This document shows, one piece after another, positions 27,999 to 38,400 of a stretch of DNA of 64,000 nt. The notes beneath the pieces are model-generated. The model had not been told where the DNA came from, did no database searches, and saw only the letters and a program-made list of their open reading frames with translations. The first letter of the stretch is position 1. Each line of letters starts with the position of its first letter. This stretch comes from Microcaldota archaeon (GTDB lineage: Archaea > Micrarchaeota > Micrarchaeia > Micrarchaeales > CABMGC01). Made by a program: the position numbers and the translations under genes. The DNA is taken from the NCBI GenBank assembly GCA_021803405.1, contig JAJZLO010000028.1, positions 1-64,000 on the forward strand, read 5' to 3'.

Positions 27999-30479
27999 AT
28001 GAAAGGAATTAGATATTTTGTGTTAAGTATTATGATTGGGATTATATTTCTTGGAGGGGCCTTTGCATCTTCTATTGTACTTCCTTCCAATATTGTAGCA
28101 ACTGTTCCAATAACAATTACTGGAACTACCATTCCAACTAACTCTCAAGTAATGGTAAATTTTCCTGCAAATAGCTTCTCAACTTATGAAGCTCAAAATC
28201 TTCAAAATATAGAGTTCTTCTATTCAAACGGAACAATAATACCTAGCTGGCTTGAGGGAAATTCGCTAAACGAGCAGCAGACAACCTCTCTTAATACCGC
28301 ATCAAATGTGATTTATTGGCTCAAAATGTCGGCTCCTAATCTTTTAAGTTCAGGTTCAAATACTATTTACGTAGGTTTCGCATCACAGACTGCAGTTCTT
28401 TTTAACGGAAATACTGTAGGAGAATCACCTTTACTCTCAACAACTTACGCTCAGTACGATAACGGAGCAAATATATTCAATTATTATCAAACATTTGGAG
28501 GTTTATCTTCAAACTCTCTTCCTAACGGATGGAGCAGCGTAAACAATGGCCAAACAGGCGAAGCTGTAGGTTATACATTTAACACAATTGTAATTAATAC
28601 TCCTGTCAATACTATCATTTCAGTAAGCAACGGGGCAAATGGCTGTGGCTGTGGTATTTTTGAAAATGCACAGCAATCAATGTCTTCTGGAAATACAATA
28701 GAATGGTATGGTAATATATTTAACAATCAACGTGCCGGTGCATTTGCAGGTTTGGAGGCAAATCCTTCCTCTACAGAACCAAATCCATTATTTACCTGGA
28801 ATTACGAAGTAGGATACAAACAACCACAAGCAAATGTAATAACTTATGGTCTTTTTGAAGATGTTCAAACTACTGGAAGCATATCAACTCCATTAAGCAT
28901 GGGCGCAGATGCAGATGCTGTAAGCACAACCTTTACCGATACAAACTCTAATAAGATATATGGTATTCAGATAAACTCACCATCTTCATTCAATGCAATT
29001 GTAAATTATAGCAGTGTAGGAATTGACACAAACCAACAATTATCATCTTCATTATTTGTATTCTCTGTAGGACTTAATCCTGCAGGAGACATCCTTTCAT
29101 TACCTCAAAGTATATATTGGATAAGAACAAGAAGCAACATAAATCAGCCTACTTTATCATTTGGGCAAATATCACCACTTGCAACCCCTACTCTAAATAT
29201 GAATGCTAACGAGTTTTACGATATCGCAGGGCAAAACATGGTGCTTTATGCAAACGAAAGCGGGGGAATGGCTCCATATACTTATACTTATAAAATAACT
29301 TATACAAATAATAACGCAATAAGTACTGCATACTCAAACACTATAACCTCAAATACTCTTTCAATACCTATAACTACTCTACCAACTGTACTTGGAAATG
29401 TGTCTGTATCTGTTACCGACTCTGCAGGCAATACTGCAAATAGCATAAACCATAAATTTATTATATACGCTAAGTATGCAGTTCCAACATTATCCTCTCC
29501 TGTTCCAAGCAATGCGGTTCTTGATGTAAATCAACCTGTTACATTTAATACGATAATATCTGGAGGCAGGTATGGTGATCAGAATATCTCAAACATGCCA
29601 GATATATACACATTGCAACTTGTGGACTCTTCAGGAAATGTTATTGAGTCTACAACCTTCACTGTAAACGGTACAAATCATGGCCATGTGACCTTCAACT
29701 CCTTTGTACCAAAACAAGGATTAGATACGTATAATGTAATTGCTACTGAGTTACTTCCAGCATATACCTTTAATTCTGTATCAAATACCATATTAGTTAA
29801 CAATGCAATGGTTATATCATCACCAACAGCTTCTCCAAATACAATAACTCAAGGAGCGACATCAATACTTACAGAAAACACACCTACACAAGGAACATCG
29901 CCATATTCATATCAGTGGCAGGAAGAAGCTCCAGGTTCTGGCTCTTATGCTATAATTTCAGGAGCAACAAGTAATACTTACTCATTTGTAACATCATCTT
30001 CATCGACAAGAGGAATATATAACTTTGAGGTTCAGGTATCTGATTCATCCGGAGCAACATTACTTTCAGCACCTGTAAATGTTATTGTAAATCCTTCTAC
30101 GCCTCCAGTCAGCGGACCTATAAGTACCGGTGGACCACCTCCAACAACAGTTGCAACAACAGTTGCAACAACTACGGTAGCTCCACAGACACCGCCTTCA
30201 AGCATATTAACTACAACGGTAAAACCTACTCCGAATACACCTCCAATAAATACAACAGCTACAAATACCAGCAGCTCAAAAACCAACTCAACAAAGCTTA
30301 ATGCAACAAAGAAGAATACAACAACTGTGATATCTTCATCGGCAGTTGTCAGTACATCCACCTTCCCATGGTGGTTACTGTTGCTACTGCTTTTGATAAT
30401 AATATTATTACTATACTATTATTATAGAAAGCAGAAGAAGCATGCTCAACATCACCACTCAAAACAGCATAAAAGTTAA
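27999..30479 (+). CDS. DUF2341 / Ig-repeat surface protein (826 aa)
   Basis: The start is ATG 27999 (MKGIRYFVL), with a signal peptide ending near FASS (residue 25). The region to about residue 140 (SNIVATVPITITGTTIPTNS and following) is a DUF2341-type module. A jelly-roll-like part to about residue 385 follows, ending IYWIRTRSN. Then come two or three Ig/PKD-like repeats with the D-x-N/GQ opening, a Pro/Thr-rich linker, a membrane helix (WWLLLLLLLIIILLLYYYY) and a His/Lys-rich cytoplasmic tail. Modules of this type occur on surface proteins and may bind carbohydrate. It is followed after 20 bases by the next family member, so the two are likely one transcript. Confidence 0.88.
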   Translation: MKGIRYFVLSIMIGIIFLGGAFASSIVLPSNIVATVPITITGTTIPTNSQVMVNFPANSFSTYEAQNLQNIEFFYSNGTIIPSWLEGNSLNEQQTTSLNTASNVIYWLKMSAPNLLSSGSNTIYVGFASQTAVLFNGNTVGESPLLSTTYAQYDNGANIFNYYQTFGGLSSNSLPNGWSSVNNGQTGEAVGYTFNTIVINTPVNTIISVSNGANGCGCGIFENAQQSMSSGNTIEWYGNIFNNQRAGAFAGLEANPSSTEPNPLFTWNYEVGYKQPQANVITYGLFEDVQTTGSISTPLSMGADADAVSTTFTDTNSNKIYGIQINSPSSFNAIVNYSSVGIDTNQQLSSSLFVFSVGLNPAGDILSLPQSIYWIRTRSNINQPTLSFGQISPLATPTLNMNANEFYDIAGQNMVLYANESGGMAPYTYTYKITYTNNNAISTAYSNTITSNTLSIPITTLPTVLGNVSVSVTDSAGNTANSINHKFIIYAKYAVPTLSSPVPSNAVLDVNQPVTFNTIISGGRYGDQNISNMPDIYTLQLVDSSGNVIESTTFTVNGTNHGHVTFNSFVPKQGLDTYNVIATELLPAYTFNSVSNTILVNNAMVISSPTASPNTITQGATSILTENTPTQGTSPYSYQWQEEAPGSGSYAIISGATSNTYSFVTSSSSTRGIYNFEVQVSDSSGATLLSAPVNVIVNPSTPPVSGPISTGGPPPTTVATTVATTTVAPQTPPSSILTTTVKPTPNTPPINTTATNTSSSKTNSTKLNATKKNTTTVISSSAVVSTSTFPWWLLLLLLLIIILLLYYYYRKQKKHAQHHHSKQHKS
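29943..29992 (+). repeat. 50-bp block identical to 39775-39824
   Basis: This coding segment (residues SYAIISGATSNTYSFV) is identical base for base to one in the 2209-aa surface gene 9.8 kb away, in the same orientation and frame. The sequences diverge just outside. Confidence 0.85.
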
Positions 30480-30499
30480 TTGATATGTAGTTGTAGTTT

Positions 30500-33400
30500 A
30501 TGTTTAAGAATAATACAAGTTTATTTTTATTATTTTTATCTTTATTTTCTTTCTTTTCTATATCTTATGCATCATCTTCTTGTTCTACTGCTCCGCATGG
30601 TGCTATTTACTGTCAAGCAATCTTAATAAAAAATACTGTTAATAGTTCAATAGTCAAAGGTACTCAGATACCAATAACCTACAACGCATTATCGTACTCC
30701 TCTTATCTCGCTTCTAATCTTCAAAATATAGTATTCTACAACTCTGCTAATGGTTCAATAATCACATCATGGCTTGAGGGGAATTATTCCAATGAGCTTC
30801 AGAACTCAAATCTTCAGTCATCAAGTAATATACTAATATGGATAAATGTTCCTACAAATATTCCTGCAGATTATAATTACAGTAATGTCTCTATTGCCTA
30901 CTTCCCAAACAACGTTAGCAAGTTAAATAATATAACTACTGGTGAAGCTCCGCAGCTATCCTCATCGTATGCTCAGTACGATAACGGAGCATTGCTTTTC
31001 AATTCATATCAGAACTTTGCAGGCACTTCAACTCCTTCAGGTTGGCATATCTTCAAAACAGGAACATCATATATAGAACAAGACAATGGCCTAAGCACCA
31101 ACGGCCTATATAGTTATGGTGTTTATGCTATTATAACAAACTCAACCAATTACGGACTGAACTCAAGCAGAGTACTCGACGCATTAGAGAGCGTTCAAAA
31201 TAGCAGCAGCCTGTATAATTATTATCTTGGAGTAGGATATACTAATGGATACGGAACAGCTTACGGCTATAGCAACTCTACATTTGTTGGTTGGAGCAAT
31301 GAGTATGGTCGCTCTCCAATATCCCCTTTTTCAGCATCAAGTTCTGGAGGCGGAGTTACCATGGGTAACTTTACTCCAGGATATCTAACCGGTATTTTTA
31401 GTACATACTGGCCTTCGATATCAAAAGCTCAGTTCTATTTAAATTACAATTACTCTGAAACAATTAACACCACCATACCAAAAAATACATTATCTATAGG
31501 AATTGCAGGAAGAACTAGTGGAAATCTAATAAAATTGTACTGGATAAGAGAGCGAACTTATCTAGCTAATAAAAGCACATTTGATATTTATTTTGATAAA
31601 ATTACTCCTATAAAAAACACAACAACACCTTCCTCAAACAACTCTTCAAACAACTCTATTTCATATGATCAAATTGTCTCTTTTAATCCTTCATTATACT
31701 CTAATTATGAATCATACGATCTAGGAAACATCCGATTTTATAATGGAAATTCAGAGCTCTATTCATGGTGTGAATCGGGATGCAACTCTTCTTCAACAAA
31801 TGCTACGTTCTGGGTAAAAATTTTAAATGAAACCAATACTCTAAATAAAAATATATCTGTAATGTTTCTTCATAACGTATCGCAATACGACGGCATATAC
31901 GCAGGAGAAGCTCCAGAGTTAAGTTCAATATATGGCAAGTATGACAATGGAGCAAGGGTCTTTCCATTATATGACAACTTTATTGGCAATACATTAAATA
32001 CCTCTAAATGGTACTTTTCAGAATGTCCTTCATCTTATAGCGTAAATGATGGTCTTGAGGTAAATACAACACACTGTGGCTATTACAATCCAATTCCAGG
32101 TACAACCTCCTCTGATCCATCAAATGGCATAATGGGTGCATACATAACAAATGCCAGCATCAGAGGTTCAGGTTTTGTATTCTGTTGGTTGCATATTGGT
32201 GGTTACTGTTCTCCTGCAGCAGGCGTTAGAAACGGAACAACACTCTTATACAGTGATAAACCCGGACAGGACAATACAGGTTACTTCATAGATTCTGTAA
32301 CTAATAATAACTCCACCTTCAAAATCGATTGGGCATTCATTGCTACATATCCTCCAAATGGGATTATGCCTAATGTAATCATTGTACCCTCTTTATCCTC
32401 TAAAATATCGTATGCCTTGGCTGAAAATGCATCGGTATCGATTTTCGGCACCTATATTCCTAAAATTATAAAAAAAGGTCAGACTTATGAAATGCGTTCA
32501 TCAGTATCTGGAATAACCTCTCCTACTATCTCTTATCAATGGTTTGAGAAAACTCCAATATCATCATTTTATTTTCTTATACCTGGCGGTTTCTATTCAA
32601 ATTATAACTTTACAACAAATACCTCAACGATTCAAGGAAATTATAGCTTTAAACTCAGAATCGTTGCAAATCAATTAATCCTTTTTTCAGCTCCATTTTC
32701 AATATCTGTATCAAACTCTACATACATTCCAAACGTTGTTAAGGGCCTTAACAATCCTTCTGGAGTATCGGTATCATCAAACGGTGCATATGTGTATGTT
32801 GAAAATTACGGCAATAACACTATAAGCATAATCAACTCTTCAACAAATAAAATATTAAAAAGCATAAAGCGATCATACGAACCATCGGGGATGGCCATCT
32901 CACCAAACGGTGCATATGTATATGTTTCTAATTCCGGAAATAATACAGTTGATATACTAAATTCATCAAGCCTTTCTGTAGTAAAAACTATCTATCATTT
33001 ACTTGGTCCTAACGGTGTAACACCATCATTAAATGGAGCTTATTTATATGTTACAAATTTTTATAACAATTCTATAAGCATAATAAATCTTTCTACATTG
33101 GATAAGGTTTATACTATTCACGGCCTGAACGGTCCTGATGGAATAGCATTATCACAGAACGGTACCACTATTTATGTATCTAATGAATATAACAACTCTT
33201 TATCTATTATAAATATCACATCAAGAAAAATAATTAATACAATTACTGGATTAGATGTTCCATCTGATGTGGCTACCGCTCCAGATTACTCTTATGTATA
33301 CGTTCCTAATTATGGGAACAACACGCTAAGTATAATAAATACCACTACCGACAGTGTTGTTTGGACAATTTCTAAGTTAAACTTACCGCAGAATATCGCT

Positions 33401-35335
33401 TTTTCATTAAATGGAAATTATGTATATATAGCGGAATCAGGTAATAATACTCTAAGTGTTGTGAATATTACAAACATAACTATGAAATTACCAAACATAC
33501 TTAAGTTATCGCAACTCTACTCCACATCTCAGCTTTTAATACAAAATCAATCCGCAACTATATTCTCAGCTGGCGCTTTTGGAGGAACAAAGCCTTATCA
33601 TTATACGTGGTATGAACGTCTTCCTGGTGAGCAGTCATATACTCCTATTTATAGTTCAAATTCAAGTTATTACACCTTTACCACCTCTAATATGACCGAA
33701 CTAGGCAGCCATCTATTTGAGCTATCGGTATCTAACTCTTTTGCAACCGTGTTTTCAGCCCCTATTTTAGTTCAGGTAATTCCACGTCTTACACTTTCCA
33801 CATCAGCTATCTATCAAAAGATTGATCTTGGACAACACATAACCTTGGCTGCCATTGCAAAAGGCAGCACAGGAAGTTATGCTTATACATGGTATAATGA
33901 CACTTCTGGAGTTCCTATAAAAATTTCAGGAGCGATATCAAATACACTATATTTAAATGGAACCTCACTATCAAAAATATCTACATTTCCCGTAGTAACT
34001 ATCGGTAGTAATTTAACCGAAGAATTTTATACTATAAAAATCAATAATATTACTGGCTACTCATCAACTGTACTGCTGTCAGTTTATTATAATGGGATCT
34101 TAACAAACAAGAGCATAATTGATGCCTATATTCTTCCATCCACTTCCTATTTTAATGCCGCAGGACATTTGTTAAAGTTAATTATAAACAAATTAAACGG
34201 CAATATAGTAAGTCCAACATTGAATGTAACTGTAATTACTCCGTTTCAATATACAGTTAATGTTATAGGTGCGGGTGTTTTAAACATAACCTCTTTAGAT
34301 TCATCAAACTCTGCTTACTTTAATTTATTTGTAAATCCTAAATTGGTATTTGAGGATCCTTTAAATAATACGGTAACGGATTCTGGACTATCTACTTTTC
34401 CTTATACTATGTTTATAACTGGTGGAACGCCACCATATAGATTTTTAAATACTACAATCATAGGCAATAGTTCTTCGGGTTTTGGATCATTACAACAAAA
34501 GGACAATATAGAGCTGTGCGGAGGCTTTAACAATCCAGAAGGCTTTAACTCTGTTCAGTGTTCATTAAGTGTAGCTTCAAATGCAACTGCTGGAAAGTAC
34601 ATTATACCAATTACACTGCTTGATTCATCAAATGGTCTTCCAATATCAAACTCAAGCTATGGTGTGCATATACAAATCAATCCGCCACTTAATGCCATTG
34701 GTACTGGTTTTAACAAGAGCGTAATATTAGATGTAAATCAACAGTACACATATTCTATAAATGCCTTTAACGGAACTCCTCCTTATATATATTCTTGGGA
34801 ATGGTCTCAAGGTGTAGGTGGAAACACTAATACCGGTACTATGGGGCAGTTTTTCAATATTACTGTATTATCAGGTTGTTCTGGATACATAGGAAATGGG
34901 CCTTTAAATAGCAGCTGCGTCTTTAAAGCTGTAAGTAAAAATCTAACCAATACTCGCATAATCGGCTCTGTATTAGATAGCGCATTAGACGGTCCAGGCT
35001 TTTCAGAACAGCCAAAATATTTCTATTCAAATTTAACTATACATCCGGCTCCTATATTATCATTAAATACAATTAAGCAAACTATCGGTACAAACCAGTA
35101 TGAAAATCTCACTATTTCTGTAACTGGCGGCGTTGGACCATTCGATATAAAGCTATATAATCTTACTGGAAATGATACCGTTAAAAATATAACCCTTCAA
35201 AGCGGAGATAGCAATACTGTACATATTTACACATCAGGATCAGGAAACTTTACATATGAAGCAATAGGAACGGATATTGGCACAACAATTCCATACAATT
35301 TTAATTCATCTAAGCTTTCAATAACAGTCATTTAG
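30500..35335 (+). CDS. Secreted DUF2341 / YVTN-propeller / Ig-repeat protein (1611 aa), no anchor
   Basis: A signal peptide (LFLLFLSLFSFFSISYASS) covers about residues 8-26. A DUF2341 module ending LYWIRERTY lies at about 40-350, and a second such module at about 390-650. An Ig-like domain comes next, then six YVTN-type beta-propeller blades (about 743-990, each like GAYVYVSNSGNNTVDILN), then further Ig/PKD repeats. Unlike its neighbours it ends in a plain repeat (SKLSITVI) with no stalk or membrane helix. It is therefore either released, bound to other surface proteins, or truncated. It probably shares a transcript with the upstream gene. The sequence has many NxS/T sequons. Confidence 0.87.
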   Translation: MFKNNTSLFLLFLSLFSFFSISYASSSCSTAPHGAIYCQAILIKNTVNSSIVKGTQIPITYNALSYSSYLASNLQNIVFYNSANGSIITSWLEGNYSNELQNSNLQSSSNILIWINVPTNIPADYNYSNVSIAYFPNNVSKLNNITTGEAPQLSSSYAQYDNGALLFNSYQNFAGTSTPSGWHIFKTGTSYIEQDNGLSTNGLYSYGVYAIITNSTNYGLNSSRVLDALESVQNSSSLYNYYLGVGYTNGYGTAYGYSNSTFVGWSNEYGRSPISPFSASSSGGGVTMGNFTPGYLTGIFSTYWPSISKAQFYLNYNYSETINTTIPKNTLSIGIAGRTSGNLIKLYWIRERTYLANKSTFDIYFDKITPIKNTTTPSSNNSSNNSISYDQIVSFNPSLYSNYESYDLGNIRFYNGNSELYSWCESGCNSSSTNATFWVKILNETNTLNKNISVMFLHNVSQYDGIYAGEAPELSSIYGKYDNGARVFPLYDNFIGNTLNTSKWYFSECPSSYSVNDGLEVNTTHCGYYNPIPGTTSSDPSNGIMGAYITNASIRGSGFVFCWLHIGGYCSPAAGVRNGTTLLYSDKPGQDNTGYFIDSVTNNNSTFKIDWAFIATYPPNGIMPNVIIVPSLSSKISYALAENASVSIFGTYIPKIIKKGQTYEMRSSVSGITSPTISYQWFEKTPISSFYFLIPGGFYSNYNFTTNTSTIQGNYSFKLRIVANQLILFSAPFSISVSNSTYIPNVVKGLNNPSGVSVSSNGAYVYVENYGNNTISIINSSTNKILKSIKRSYEPSGMAISPNGAYVYVSNSGNNTVDILNSSSLSVVKTIYHLLGPNGVTPSLNGAYLYVTNFYNNSISIINLSTLDKVYTIHGLNGPDGIALSQNGTTIYVSNEYNNSLSIINITSRKIINTITGLDVPSDVATAPDYSYVYVPNYGNNTLSIINTTTDSVVWTISKLNLPQNIAFSLNGNYVYIAESGNNTLSVVNITNITMKLPNILKLSQLYSTSQLLIQNQSATIFSAGAFGGTKPYHYTWYERLPGEQSYTPIYSSNSSYYTFTTSNMTELGSHLFELSVSNSFATVFSAPILVQVIPRLTLSTSAIYQKIDLGQHITLAAIAKGSTGSYAYTWYNDTSGVPIKISGAISNTLYLNGTSLSKISTFPVVTIGSNLTEEFYTIKINNITGYSSTVLLSVYYNGILTNKSIIDAYILPSTSYFNAAGHLLKLIINKLNGNIVSPTLNVTVITPFQYTVNVIGAGVLNITSLDSSNSAYFNLFVNPKLVFEDPLNNTVTDSGLSTFPYTMFITGGTPPYRFLNTTIIGNSSSGFGSLQQKDNIELCGGFNNPEGFNSVQCSLSVASNATAGKYIIPITLLDSSNGLPISNSSYGVHIQINPPLNAIGTGFNKSVILDVNQQYTYSINAFNGTPPYIYSWEWSQGVGGNTNTGTMGQFFNITVLSGCSGYIGNGPLNSSCVFKAVSKNLTNTRIIGSVLDSALDGPGFSEQPKYFYSNLTIHPAPILSLNTIKQTIGTNQYENLTISVTGGVGPFDIKLYNLTGNDTVKNITLQSGDSNTVHIYTSGSGNFTYEAIGTDIGTTIPYNFNSSKLSITVI

Positions 35336-35366
35336 GTATTTTATTTGCTTTTTTTATTTTTTATAC
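35336..35366 (+). terminator. T-rich probable transcription terminator
   Basis: Runs of T (TTTTATTTG then seven Ts, then six Ts) directly follow the TAG of the 1611-aa gene. Such U-rich tracts terminate archaeal transcription without a hairpin. Confidence 0.45.
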
Positions 35367-35472
35367 CTGCCAATAAATAATAATAATAATAATAATTCCA
35401 ATAAGTTTAAATAACTCGGATAATAATATACATAAGTACACATTAATTTATAACTCCATTACTGTTGTTTTT

Positions 35473-38400
35473 ATGTTTAGAAAAATAACCTTGATATATA
35501 TTATGCTGCTAATACCTTATTTTTTATCTGTCTTTGTTCTATATGCTTCAACTGTTTCGTGCACCGGAAGTTCACAGATACTTTGTTCTAACATAGCGGT
35601 AACAAACACGACAATAGATGTTGGACAATCAACTCAGATAACTATAAACGGCATAAGCAGCTCTACTAATCTTATGTCAGGTAATTGGCTATACTCTGGA
35701 ACAAACATAACATCCTCTAGAACACCTACCTTTACCCTTAATACCTCATATCTGGGAAATTGGGAAAAGCAAAATACATTCCCTCTTAACTGGAACATAA
35801 CAAATGGCCAAAGCTGTAATATTCTCTCAAATACTATCTACTGTATAGGCGGATATAATTATAATTTAAATACTCCAGTAGCCAATGTTCTTTATTCTGG
35901 AATAACCTCCTCTGGTTTGTCACAATGGAACTCTTCTGGTTATAATAATTATCCAACGGCGGTTTTGTATCCTGCATGCACTTCTTATAACGATTTTATA
36001 TACTGCGTTGGAGGCGATGAGAAAGATTCACAAATTAATGGCCCATATGTAATTAACAATTTATACTACTCGAATGTTTCTGCAACATCTAAGAGCTGGT
36101 CTTCAGGACCTTCTTATCCAGAAGACATATATGGGTCTTATTGCGGCACATATACCTCTGTAATATACTGCGTCGGAGGAGTAAATGAAACTAGTAACGT
36201 AATTGTTTCAGGAAATCAGAGTTATACTGAGTATTATTATCATAACACTAACTACTCTTATTACAGTACGTTAAGTCCATCGGGCGCTCCTGGATCATGG
36301 ATTGGCACAACAAACTTCCCTGCAAACATACTTCTTTCATCAACACCTTCGTGCATAATTTATAACTCAAATATCTACTGTTTTGCTCAAATATACATAA
36401 ATTATATCTCTAAAAATATAGCGTATTATGCGCCATTAAGTTCAAGTGGCATAGGAACCTGGAAGCCAATAACTCCGTATCCTGAAAATATCTCTAAAGA
36501 GTCATGCACCGCACTTAACAATACCATTTACTGTATTGGAGGCTTATCACAAACATCTCAACAAGTATCGGCTTCGTTTTCAGCTCCTATAACCTCAAAT
36601 GGAATAGGAAATTGGAGTATAGGTTCTCAGCTTGTAGTTTATAATAGCACGGTAGGACTAACCACCTTGGCTTTAAATACTCCTTGTAACTTTTATTCCA
36701 ATACTCTTTACTGCGTAGACGGATCAATAGATGATTATTCTATGCCTTTGAATTATGTATATACTGCCAATATAATAAAACCAAATCTTACTATGCTAGT
36801 TTATGCATATTCTTCAAATCAATTAAACATCACTTTTGGGAAAGGAGTGACGGCGTTCATACACAGAACCTCTAACGTATCTTCAAATCAAAATTTTGGA
36901 AGTATATCTCTTTTTGCTAAGATAAACAACACCTTGAATAATATTTCAATAACTGGAATACCAACAATATATATAGCAAATAAGCCTACGGCCTCTATAA
37001 TACCTACAAATACTACTCTTGATTATGGACAAAGAGAAACCTACGCCATAGCTGAAAAAGGAGGCATAGGTCCTTTTTATATTTCATTATATAATTACTC
37101 TTCTTATATTGGAAAATCGTTAATATATGGAACTAACACTATAAATCAAGGCCAAACTGCATACTTTTCATTTACTCCAAATGTGCTAAACAATGATAAC
37201 AATTATTTTTCTTCAAACCTAATAGATGAAGGTTCTGAAGATTACGCCTTTAATACCTCAACAAACCAAATAATTTTAAACTCTGATCCTAATGTCACAT
37301 TAACTCCAATAACCCAAAACGTAGTTTCAGGAGAAAATGGCACATACTCAATTTCTGTTTCTAATGGAGAAGGGCCATTTACTGCAGAGCTCTATAATAC
37401 AAACTCCAACTCTAAGGTTGGCAGTAATGTTATAATCTATTCGGCTACAACACCTCAGAATACAGTAACTGTAGGAACCGATCCTTATTCCGTTGCAATA
37501 AATCCTTCAGGAACTATAGCTTACGTGTCTAATAATCAAAGTAACTCGGTAAGCGTAATAAACCTTGCAACAAACACAGTAATAAACACCATTGCTGTAG
37601 GCTCAAATCCTGTATTTTTAAGATTAAATCCATCAGGATCTCTTTTATATGTAGCAAATTATGGTAGTAATACCATTGATGTAATCAAAACAGCTACAAA
37701 TACGGTCTTGAATACTATAAACACCGGTCAAGGTCCAGATTACATAGCATTTAATCCTTCAGATACCTTTGCTTATGTCTCAAATTCAAAAAGCAATAAC
37801 ATATCTGTAATATCCTTATCAAGCAATACCGTAAGTCTAAGCATAATAGTGGGCAGTACTCCACAGTCAATAGCGTTTAGTCCATCTGGAACTTTTGCGT
37901 ATGTAGCTAATGGTGGCAGCAACACAGTAAGTATTATTAACACAGCAACAAACTCTGTGGCAAGCTCAATAGCCGTGGGCACAGACCCTACCTCCGTAGC
38001 AATAAATCCATCGGGCACTTTAGCATATGTGACAAATTACGGCAGTAATAATCTGAGCATAATAAGTACGTCCACCAACACAGTAATAAAAAGTATCTCA
38101 TTAGCCTCTTCTATCTTTCAACCTACTGGTCCTTTTTATGTAACCTTTAATCCTACTGGTACACTTGCATACGTTGCAGAGTACTTAAATAGCACCGTCA
38201 GTGAGATAAATCCATCAACAAATGCGATAGTTTCCATATTCCCTGCCTATTTTCATCCTACTTCATTAGCCTTTAATCCTTCAGGTTCATTTTTATATAT
38301 AACCTCTAGTTTTTACAATGAACTAATATCAAAAAACACAGGGACAAATATCATTTCATTTCCAATTAGCAATGTTGGCACATTAACATATAATGCAATA

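Noticed and set aside
35333..35384. Readthrough of the TAG of the 1611-aa gene giving a hydrophobic tail (VFYLLFLLFFIPANK)
   Set aside because: The tail is what a T-rich terminator encodes by chance. It is too short for a normal anchor, and TAG is used as an ordinary stop elsewhere (for example at 45093).
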